This document shows positions 54,777 to 64,000 of a DNA stretch of 64,000 nt, piece by piece (position 1 is the stretch's first letter; every line of letters begins with the position of its first letter). The stretch covers positions 78,623,464 through 78,687,463 of the forward strand of contig CM072511.1 of the NCBI GenBank assembly GCA_036898135.1, written 5' to 3'. Position numbers and translations under genes: made by a program. The DNA comes from Oncomelania hupensis (Eukaryota > Mollusca > Gastropoda > Littorinimorpha > Pomatiopsidae). The notes below the pieces were generated by a model, which was given only the letters and a program-made list of their open reading frames with translations, searched no databases and was not told the origin of the DNA.

Positions 54777-55579
54777 AGATGGATTGGCTGGAGAGGAACA
54801 AGAACTTGAAGAGCTGGTACAGAGACTTGATACCACCTCCAGAGCTTATGGAATGGAAATAAGTGCAGAGAAGACTAAAATGATGACCAACAACACCAAT
54901 GGCATCAACACGGACATCAAAGTCCAAGGCCAATCCCTCAACACAGTGCATAGCTTCACATATTTAGGAGCCATTGTATCAGACAATGGGTCCCGACAGG
55001 AAGTCCTTTCCAGGATCGCACAAACAACTGCTGCCCTGACAAGGTTGAAGCCCATTTGAAAAGACAGGACCATCAGTCTACATTCCAAAGTAAGACTGCT
55101 GCGCCCCCTTGTCATCTCCATCTTCCTATATGCTTGCGAAGCATGGACCCTCACAGCAGATCTCCAACGAAGAATACAAAGCATGGAGATGAGGTGCTAC
55201 AGAAGACTTCTGGACATTTCCTATACCCAACACATCACCAACGACGAAGTCCGACAGACCATCACACAAGTCATTGGACAACACGATGACCTGCTCACAG
55301 TGGTGAAGAAACGGAAACTCCGATGGTATGCCCACGTCACCAGATCATCAGGCTTTGCAAAGACTATTCTGCAAGGCACAGTGCAAGGAGGCAGAAGAAG
55401 AGGGAGACCGAAAAAGAGGTGGGAGGACAACATTCGAGAATGGACTGGTTTGACACTGAGCGAAGCCATCAGGGCTGCTGAGGACAGAGAAAGACGGAGT
55501 ATGCTGGTTAAACGATCATCTGTGGTGCCCCTACGACCTCCGGGTTACGGGACATGATAGGATAGGATAGGATAGGATA
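54777..55579 (+). pseudogene. RTE (GGATA family, copy f), 5'-truncated
   Basis: Begins at DGLAGEEQELEELVQRLDTT, just after the RT catalytic FADD, and continues with GMEISAEKTKMM, the C-terminal RRLLDISYTQHITNDEV and GRPKKRWEDNIREWTG. It ends GYGT, a TGA, and five GGATA units. A TGA replaces a Trp codon at about 55057 (PI*KDR). It is closely similar to copy b. Confidence 0.9.
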
Positions 55580-56205
55580 GCTTCAGATATTTAGGAGCCA
55601 TTGTATCATACAATGGGTCCCGACAGGAAGTCCTCTCCAGAATCGCAGAAACAACTGCTGCCCTGACAAGGTTGAAGTCCATTTGGAAAGACAGGACTAT
55701 CAGTCTACACTCCAAGGTAAGGCTACTGCGCTCCCTTGTCATCTCCATCTTCCTATACGCTTGCGAAAAATGGACCCTCACAGCAGACCTATAACGAAGA
55801 ATATAAAGCACGGAGATGAGATGCTACAGAAGACTTCTGGGCATTTCCTATACTCAGCACATCACCAACGACTAAGTCCAACAGACCATCATACCACACA
55901 AGCCATTGGAAAACAAGATGACCTGCTCACAGTGGTGAAGAAATGGAAACTCCGATGGTATGGCCACGTCAACAGAGCATCAGACCTTACAATGACCATC
56001 CGGCAATGCACGGTGCAATGAGGCAGAAGAAGGGGGAGACAGAAAAAGAGGTGGGAGGACAACATTCGAGAATGGACTGGCTTGACAATGAGCGAAGCCA
56101 TGAAAGTTGCTGAGGACAGAGAAAGATGGAGAACGCTGGTTAAACGATCATCTGCGGTGACCCAACGACTTTCGATTTACGGGATAGGATAGGATAGGAT
56201 AGGAT
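55580..56205 (+). pseudogene. RTE (GGATA family, copy g), tandem behind copy f
   Basis: Starts without spacer after the tail of copy f (SFRYLGAIVSYNGSRQEVL-like) and runs to its own GGATA tail at about 56181-56205. Stops at about 55792, 55803 and 55873 and several substitutions make it older in sequence than copy f. Confidence 0.9.
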
Positions 56206-56829
56206 GTGTTATGTACTTCTTATTTACAAATTATAAGCATATTCTTTATAAATAATCAAAGGAAGGAAGGAATGAAACAGTAAAGAAATAAACAATCAAA
56301 ATGGTACTCAAAACGCAAACAGCATTTTTGACTTGAAGCATTTTAACGCACATTTGCCTTTAACACACACACGCGCGCACACACACAACACATCACACAC
56401 ACACCACAACACACCACACCCCCACACACCACACACAAACACGTACACACACAAAAACCACACATAAACACACTACACCCTCAGATTTCCCACTCCTGTC
56501 ACTCCTCCCCCTTCCACATACAGCCCTAATGAAATCATTCAGGTAAGTGCCAACATTCTTAGTCTTGCAGATAAACAGCGAATGCGTGGCGTCATCCACT
56601 GCCCCAGTGAATTTCGCTTTCCGGACGACTGGCACCTCGCGTAAGATGGCCTGTTTCTTGCACTATTGGGAAAAAGCTTTTATACAGAGTCAGGGATGGG
56701 TGTTGTAACTACGGAATTGTATGGAAGGGTTTAGTGCAGAGTAGCTCTGCTGATACAAGGCTCGCCTGAACTGCAGGAGACCTGGTTTTCATTCTCTCCT
56801 CCGAACCATGCTGACGATGTCCACCTTTA
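56206..56829. other. Unique DNA with CA microsatellite
   Basis: CA-rich at 56362-56475. A weak tRNA-like patch near 56735-56800 was not strong enough to call. Confidence 0.45.
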
Positions 56830-57060
56830 AAATACCTATCGCAACCTGCGCACCTCTTCTGACACACTGCTTCTCAGGAACCTCCGTTACAAGCTGTTCT
56901 GTGCTGGTTACAGATCGTTTCCTTTCTTTGGATCAACTATTTTGGAATTCACGATCATTTGCCATGTCGCTAACATCAATTCCTTTAATCAAAACAAACC
57001 TCAAAAGCCACGTCCTCACGGAAACTTTTTTTTGATCGATTCATCAGTTCTGTCTTCCTT
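56830..57060 (+). pseudogene. Probable L2/CR1-like LINE C-terminal fragment
   Basis: DQLFWNSRSFAMSLTSIPL and KTNLKSHVLTETFF resemble the W-N-S-L-P...F-K-x-x-L-K-x-H-L-F ending of L2/CR1 RT proteins with a frameshift. Only about 75 codons remain, so the call is tentative. Confidence 0.45.
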
Positions 57061-57347
57061 CTCACTCTACCCTGATTGCTGCAGTTTTAGTTTTAATTTG
57101 TAATTTTATTATATATGGTGTCTGCTAGCGTACGCGCGAGCGTGTGTGTATGTGTGTGTGTATGTGTCCCTCCTTTTAAATTAAAACGTTATTTGCACAG
57201 TTCGTTTTGTCAATGAAATGAATGTGTGAGTGTGGTTGTGCGCTTTGAACTGAATATCTGGGGGAAGCGCCTTATGAACATCCTGATTATTATAAACCAC
57301 ACTTTACAAGCCTTAATGGCAAATTACAAGTTGCTGGAATTACCATA

Positions 57348-58870
57348 TGTCACGTGGGGTTTATGGGCTCTGCACAATGGAATTATGGACCCTCACGTTT
57401 ATTCGGTGGGAACTGCTAGTAAGTCACCCTATGAATTACTTTAATAAATTTATTTGTTTAGCTCGTTCTGTGTTAAGGTTGGGGTACAGAAATAGATAGA
57501 AAAATGGTAAGAGATTACTGTCACACTAGCTTTCACACGGCTATGAATCATATGTAGTCCAGCCACTTGATAACAGTTAAAATCACACATTTATTTCTTC
57601 TACTCTATACAAGATTCTCTAAGTACTAATCTAACTTAAAAAGTCTCAGTCACTGCTAATAGTTCGATCGCTGATAGTCTAGGCAGCTGTTATTCTTCCT
57701 CGGGCACTTGCTATAATATCTCATGTAGATTTGGACTACTGTGGTCCGTTTTACAGTTTCTGAAGAGTTGGACTACTGTGGTCCTGTTATGATCAGTTTA
57801 AGTGCACCTTCGTGTTATGCACTTAACTCATGAGTGGGGGTTCGAAGTCCTTCTGGAGGTAGCTTCTGGTCCACCTGTGTCGTTGTGTAGTTGGGTTCCC
57901 TTGCCACGCTGTGGGGTCTGACAGGGAGTTTTTCAAGGTATCTCTTTCCGTCTTGTGCGGTAGAGGTTCCTCAACCAACTAGTCGTTTCTGTGGAGTGGG
58001 GTGCACAGGATAGCTCGCCTGCTCGTCTGTAATATAAGAGACGAAATTCTGCACAACCCTGAATAATCGGTTTGTGCAGAGCGTCTCACTGAAAGCCAAA
58101 GTAGCCCTCAGTGATAGCTCCACATCTCTATACATAAGCGACGAACATTCTGCTACTTCCGGGTTCCACTGGAATCTCACTCTAAATTCCTATACATACA
58201 TAAATATCAATCGTGTCTAACTATACACATACCGAATTAATAATAATATAAACATTCAGTGGTACAGCCACTGGTCTGCAAACATACATATAAGTTAAAC
58301 AACAGTGGTTCCGTACGGGATACAACATGGCGGCGCAACCGGTCGTGTTTCGGCTTGGTCGGCTCTTCCACGTGGTCCCGCAAATTCGGATTAACAATTC
58401 ACATTTATGCATAGCAAATTCCACAAACATAATTTCAACAATAATACAAATATATCACGATGAAACAGAAGTGTGTTCATTTACCTGTTTGACAAGTTCA
58501 GGCCCGTGTTGACTAAATAGAATTCTGAGATTCTAAGTCCTGCTTCCTGGTCTATGAGTGAAGATAGTTCTCTGCTAGCTAAGGAGATGTTACTTCTTCC
58601 TCGTCTCACACACGACTGACTCAAACTGTGTTAGGCTCTGACACATTCAAAACTGCTCTACCCACCGAGCCTGCTCTGATTGGTTAAAACGGTCCGATTC
58701 AAAGCTCAAGTGCTGAGTGAGTCACTACGCAGCGTGGGTCGGGCTCGCGGTGTGTGGTATGCTGTGTAATTTAATTGCTGCTGTGTAATAGTCTAACTTC
58801 TCTACTGTTACAAAGACTACACATGGCTAAATAGTCGATAGGCAGAGTTAACACTAGCCAGTTCGTGACA
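57348..58870 (-). repeat. 3' LTR of copy B
   Basis: 1523 bp, TGTCACG to CGTGACA when read on either strand. Followed at 58871 by the reverse complement of the polypurine-tract block of copy A. Confidence 0.94.
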
Positions 58871-59037
58871 GGCTCCCTCAACTGAAAAAAGGCGATGACT
58901 ACTGGATTCGACCTTTTTCTACTACAGAGCCTAGTTTAACGATGCACTATCCTAGGGTCCTATTTACACACTAGTTAAGTTGCTCTACCTGAGCTGCAAT
59001 GCTGTGCCAGGTAGCTATGGACACTAGTGACAGGGTC

Positions 59038-59650
59038 TTACTGGGCGGGGACGAATTCTGGTGCTGTGGCCCTTAGTTGTGTTGGGTGGGCGACAGCTGC
59101 TGTGTCCTCCACGAGATGGCGACTGAGGTAGTCGGCTCCGTGGTTCTCTTTGCCGGGGATGTACTCGATCTGGAATGAGTACGCCTGAAGGGTGAGTGCC
59201 CATCTCATCAGGCGAGAGTTCAAAGACTTGGAGGCTGCCAGGAACGATAGTGGTTGGTGGTCCACCTGAACTGTGAAGTGGGTCCCATACAGGTAGAGTT
59301 GAAACTTCTGTATGGCCCAGACTAGTCCAAGACATTCTTTCTCCGACGTGGCGTAGTGGGGTCTCGGCGGGTCTCAATTTTCTGCTGGCGTAGGCGACAG
59401 GGAATAGCGTCTCTGCATTCTTGGGGTCGCGCTGTAGCAGTACTGCTCCGAGGCCTAAGTCGCTTGCGTCGGTGCGTAGAACGAATGGCTGAGTCAAATC
59501 GGGTAGGTGGAGTACTGGCGCCGATGTCATTCTGTCCTTGAGGGTTTGGAATGCTGTCTCGCATTCGGCTGTCCAAACTACTTTGTCCGGGGCGATTTTC
59601 CGGATTCCATTTGTCAGTGGCACGGCGATGCTGTTGTAGTTGGGGCTGAG
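59038..59650 (-). pseudogene. pol: Copy B RNase H remnant
   Basis: Encodes the region from IAVPLTNG through RTDASDLGLGAVLLQ to GADYLSRHL and the stop, nearly identical to copy A. A one-base C insertion in the run at about 59366-59369 shifts the frame in the middle, so no complete RNase H frame exists. Confidence 0.9.
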
Positions 59651-61295
59651 CTTCTTCCGCGATGGCGATGGCCATCCATATGTGTGTGCTGGGGGTTGCT
59701 GGTCGGTCCGTGTACTTCTTGAGGAGATTAATGTGGTGGTATCGGGTTCTCCCGTTTACCTCTATTTGGTAGACTGTCTTGGATTTCTTGGCAGTCACCC
59801 GGTACGGTCCTCTCCAAGCGATGTCCAGCTTGTTGGTTCCACTTGGAAGTAAGAGTAGCACTTGATCGCCGACTTGCAGTTCTCTGTCCTTCGCGTGGCG
59901 GTTGTAGTACTTCGCCTGACGGGCTCTTGCCTTCTTCAGTGCTTCACCAGCTTTCTTCCACGTTGCTTTGAGGGTTTCCTGCAGGTCTGCGACGTACTTG
60001 GTGGCACCTCTGGGTGTGTCGTCTATCTTGGCTTCCGTCCAACTTCTGCGTAGGGCTTCTAGCGGTCCTGCTAGAGGTCTGCCGAAAAGCAAAGTTGACG
60101 GGGTGTAGCCTGTGGCTGCATGGGGCGTTTCTCTGTATGCGAACAGTGCCGCATTCACGTAGGTGTCCCACGCTTCTGGATTGTCGTCGGCGACTTTCCT
60201 GAGTATGGTGAGAAGGGTTCCATTCAGTCTTTCTACTTGTCCGTTGCTGGCTGGGTGGTATGGTGGTGTGCGAATGTGATGAACTTGTATCAACTCGAAC
60301 ACGTCTTGCATCAGGCGGCCGGTGAACTGAGATCCGTTGTCCGTTCTAATGCTGTCCGGGAATCCGACTCTGGTTAAGATGGCGATGAGTGCATCTGCAA
60401 TCTTCTTGGTGTCGATCGCTGGCAACGGGACTGCTTCGCACCACATCGTACATGCGTCGACGAGTGTGAGTAGAAATCTGTTCCGCTTCTTGGTCATGGG
60501 CAGTGGTCCTACTATGTCTACTGAGACTTGCTGGAATGGTACGCCGACTACTACCGATGGTCCTAATGTAACTGGTACGGTGTGATGTCGCGGGGAATAT
60601 CGTTGACATTGGTGGCAAGATTTCACGTAGCGCTTGACATCCTCCGTGATTCCTGGCCAATAGTAGTGTGCGCTGATTCTCTGCACTGTGGCTCCAATTC
60701 CCATGTGTCCGCTGAGTGGCATGCTGTGGCCTAATTCTAGTACTTGGGCTCGAAGGGTGGCTGGTAGTACTAGTTGGGTGTGATCTCCATCTCCTTGTCG
60801 ATGTAGAACTCCCTCTTCCATGTAGAAGTATCCCTTGTGCGGGGGTGTGTGCGCCTTGGGTAGCTTCTGGAAGCACTTCGCTATCGAGGTGTCTTCTTTC
60901 TGTGCTGTTTTGATCTCTTCGAGTCCTGGATTCGGAGCGAACTCGGGCTGGGGTGGTTGGGTTTTAGCTTGGGCCCTGGTTTGCACTGCAGCTATCTCTA
61001 CAGTTTTGGGGGGCGTGCCTAAGAACACATACCTACAACCTAGCACTAGATCATACAGGGGTTTCTGTAAAACAGCTGCTTGGATTCGTCCTGTGACGTA
61101 CCTACTCTCTACTTCTATCCATGCTATTGGGCAAGTAGTCGTCGGTTTCGTCAAGTCTGCTCCTTGTAGTTCGACTGTCTTGTCTGTCAAGTCCGCGCGC
61201 GATACAAGAGATTCGCTGACTATCGCGTCGTATGATAGACCTGTGTCATACAGACAGTTCGCTTCTTTTCCGTTGACCTTGACCGTGTCTGTCAC
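59650..61295 (-). pseudogene. pol: Copy B protease-integrase, joined out of frame past the RT deletion
   Basis: The minus-strand frame from 61295 contains the DTG protease motif, the integrase HHCC finger, the D, D and E catalytic residues (SVDIVGP, RTDNGSQF, NGQVERLNG) and the GPY/F module, all as in copy A. At about 59646-59656 the sequence jumps from the codon block after AIAIAEE to the block encoding NYNSIAVPL. It keeps an AGAAG shared by both breakpoints and enters a wrong frame. The RT palm, including FMDD, is gone. PR and INT could still be translated if Gag read-through occurred, but a one-base deletion at about 61360 separates them from Gag. Confidence 0.9.
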
Positions 61296-61342
61296 CGATG
61301 GGTGATCTCCGATTGTGTGTGGCTTGTTACCGCTGCTTTGAG

Positions 61343-62482
61343 TTAGAACTCTGTGCGCTGGCGGCTTTCGCGCTCTTCCCTACGTTGTGCGGCCAACTTG
61401 AAACATTCTGCGGTGGAGTGATTGTTTCTGTTGCAGAACGAACAATACCGTCTCTGTTCTGCGGGTCCTCTTTTCCCGAATTCCGCGTTGGGTCCTTTAT
61501 TTTGCCCAGGTCTGGGGTTATTCGGCTTATTCGCGGTGCGCTCTTCCCGGTTAGGGCTTCGTTTCTGTGCCTCTTTCCCGTTAGGCTTTAGGTCTCGCCT
61601 GAAGCTCTTGGCTTCTCCGTGTGCGGCCACGTACCTATCTGCGACCTTGACCAGATCTTCTAGTCTTTCCGCGCCCTGCTCTACTGAGAATGTCCTCAGC
61701 TCGGGGGTCATGGTTTCCCGTAGCAGTTCCCATACTAACAGTTCTGTCAGTCCATCATACGTCTTAGCCGTGGCTGACTGGCTAATCCACTTATCCAGCG
61801 TTGTGGACAACCGATCCGCGAACTGCGCATAGCTCTCTCCTTTCACTCTCCGATTGGTGCGGGAACTTTTGCCGGTAGCATTCTCCTGTCAGTTCGAATC
61901 CCGTTAGGAGTGCCTCTTTTACCTTGTGATAGTCAGTCACTCTGTCAGTCGGTAGCTTACTGTAGATGTCATAAGCCTTTCCTCTAAGCCCTTGACTAAG
62001 CTTAAAAGACCAATGAGTGGGATCTAGTTTATACTCTGTTGCTAGACGCTCAAACCTAGTCAGATAGAGATCTAGACCTTCTTCTCTCTCATTGAATGTT
62101 CCCAGTGGAAATGACATTCCTTGTACAGGGTTGGATGCTACCTCTAGCTGATCTGAGTGGGGAGGGGTTGAGGAAGAACTTGAAGCTCCTGATCCCAATC
62201 TTCTTAGCTCTAACTCATGCTGTCTGTCTTTTTCCTTTTCTGCCCTCTCATACTCCCATTTCCTAACTTCTGCATCTCTCTCTGCTGCTAATGCTGCCTT
62301 CTTCTGTTCTCTTTCTGCCTCTAGCTCTAGTTTCTTCTGCTCTGCTTCTAATTTCTTTGCTCTGCTTCTAGTTCCAGTTTCTCTACCTCTGCATTTATAT
62401 ACGCAATTAGGTCTCCCCCTGCTAAGTGTAAAGCTTCTCCTAGTTCCTTGAAACGCAATCTCAAGGCCACTGGGTCCGACAT
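61343..62482 (-). pseudogene. gag: Copy B gag
   Basis: ATG at 62482 opens MSDPVALRLRFKELGEAL. A one-base loss in an A run of the shortened coiled-coil region shifts the frame at about 62358. The next frame reads through HELELRRLGSGASSS without the AG expansion of copy A. A one-base C insertion at about 61864 and a one-base loss at about 61360 break the capsid and the junction to protease. The SCAN-like block (61700-61850) and zinc knuckle (about 61430) are intact in sequence. Confidence 0.9.
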
Positions 62483-62851
62483 TGTCAAAAGTGTCTATGA
62501 ACAACCTCTGAATCACGTGGACTACCAAAACACTAGCAATATTGCAATTCAATAAAAACAATGCAAAGACCATAAAATTCGCAATCAATAATAGAATAAA
62601 ACAAGAGTCAAATGGCATACAACAGTTATTTAAGCAAAACCTGCAAAAGAACAATGCAACATACAGACACAAAAATAATTGAAGCAAAAAAGTTTTTAAC
62701 TAAAGAATAGTGCACCACAACTGATCAGTCCTTGTTACCACTATTCTAAGTTATTCTACTACTCCTACTGTTATCTAATTTTATTGTACTTAGGTCCGGT
62801 TATACCCAATTCCTATTATACACAGATCCTAGCTAGGCTCGCCAATTAAAG

Positions 62852-64000
62852 TGTCACGTGGGGTTTTATGGGCTCTGCACAATGGAATTATGGACCCTCA
62901 CGTTTATTCGGTGGGAACTGCTAGTAAGTCACCCTATGAATTACTTTAATAAATTTATTTGTTTAGCTCGTTCTGTGTTAAGGTTGGGGTACAGAAATAG
63001 ATAGAAAAATGGTAAGAGATTACTGTCACACTAGCTTTCACACGGCTATGAATCATATGTAGTCCAGCCACTTGATAACAGTTAAAATCACACATTTATT
63101 TCTTCTACTCTATACAAGATTCTCTAAGTACTAATCTAACTTAAAAAGTCTCAGTCACTGCTAATAGTTCGATCGCTGATAGTCTAGGCAGCTGTTATTC
63201 TTCCTCGGGCACTTGCTATAATATCTCATGTAGATTTGGACTACTGTGGTCCGTTTTACAGTTTCTGAAGAGTTGGACTACTGTGGTCCTGTTATGATCA
63301 GTTTAAGTGCACCTTCGTGTTATGCACTTAACTCATGAGTGGGGGTTCGAAGTCCTTCTGTGAGGTAGCTTCTGGTCCACCTGTGTCGTTGTGTAGTTGG
63401 GTTCCCTTGCCACGCTGTGGGGTCTGACAGGGAGTTTTTCAAGGTATCTCTTTCCGTCTTGTGCGGTAGAGGTTCCTCAACCAACTAGTCGTTTCTGTGG
63501 AGTGGGGTGCACAGGATAGCTCGCCTGCTCGTCTGTAATATAAGAGACGAAATTCTGCACAACCCTGAATAATCGGTTTGTGCAGAGCGTCTCACTGAAA
63601 GCCAAAGTAGCCCTCAGTGATAGCTCCACATCTCTATACATAAGCGACGAACATTCTGCTACTTCCGGGTTCCACTGGAATCTCTCTCTAAATTCCTATA
63701 CATACATAAATATCAATCGTGTCTAACTATACACATACCGAATTAATAATAATATAAACATTCAGTGGTACAGCCACTGGTCTGCAAACATACATATAAG
63801 TTAAACAACAGTGGTTCCGTACGGGATACAACATGGCGGCGCAACCGGTCGTGTTTCGGCTCGTGCGGCTCTTCCACGTGGTCCCGCAAATTCGGATTAA
63901 CAATTCACATTTATGCATAGCAAATTCCACAAACATAATTTCAACAATAATACAAATATATCACGATGAAACAGAAGTGTGTTCATTTACCTGTTTGACA
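62852..64000 (-). repeat. 5' LTR of copy B, incomplete
   Basis: Starts TGTCACGTGGGG (the LTR 3' terminus in reverse) right after the reversed primer-binding region, and continues past the window. By length of the other LTR about 370 bp are missing. Confidence 0.93.

Larger units (their letters stand above)
57348..64000 (-). mobile_element. Gmr1-like LTR element, copy B, minus strand, RT-deleted, cut by window edge
   Basis: The 3' LTR is 57348-58870 and the 5' LTR starts at 62852 and runs past 64000. The interior is 3981 bp against 5055 bp in copy A. Most of the shortfall is a deletion of about 935 bp covering nearly all of RT, and the rest is contraction of the Gag coiled coil. At least four single-base indels break the frames. 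The two LTRs differ from each other at several places (for example GGCTTGGTCGG versus GGCTCGTGCGG), so the copy is older than copy A. The target duplicate (CCATA at 57343-57347) cannot be checked because the other flank is outside. Confidence 0.93.

Overview
This window is eukaryotic, gene-poor, repeat-dominated DNA. I found no convincing host gene. It has long perfect microsatellites, tRNA- and 5S-derived SINEs, several clades of LINE and long-LTR Ty3/Gypsy-type elements. AT-rich unique DNA and retroelement proteins of the kind often annotated in snail and bivalve genomes suggest a mollusc, perhaps a gastropod. That assignment is inference from recalled family resemblance, not proof.

Layout. 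1-1770: CA/GT-rich DNA. 1775-4493: decayed I-like LINE with RNase H. 4685-12829: a complete LTR retrotransposon (copy A), with 1540-bp LTRs that differ at only two positions I could see, the 5-bp target duplication CCATG and a single 1362-codon gag-pol frame. Its pol order is protease, integrase, reverse transcriptase, RNase H. Integrase lies before RT, as in the Gmr1 group of Ty3/Gypsy, and its Gag carries a SCAN-like capsid segment. 12830-27250: mostly unique DNA with microsatellites, three tRNA-SINE families, a 5'-inverted RTE fragment and two L2/CR1-like LINE remnants. 27258-33018: a 5S-rRNA-derived SINE split by a short retroposon, an inverted second copy of that retroposon, and a young RTE-like LINE with an 842-codon open frame. 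33280-45500: a 580-bp composite trinucleotide array, an RT-less RTE derivative with a 12-bp duplication, and a minisatellite split by RTE insertions. 45600-50720: a three-level nest in which an L2-like LINE is split by a second RTE family, itself split by a solo LTR of the Gmr1-like family. 50721-57342: SINEs, microsatellites and two head-to-tail RTE copies. 57348-64000: copy B of the Gmr1-like element on the minus strand, with RT deleted, several frameshifts, and its outer LTR running off the window.

How the parts relate. The RTE (GGATA-tailed) family has seven copies here. The Gmr1-like family has three: full, RT-deleted and solo LTR. Insertion order can be read from nested boundaries and target duplications. 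The strongest biology is the integrase-before-RT element with a SCAN-like Gag in what looks like a protostome genome, together with the well-resolved nested insertions and internally deleted derivatives.
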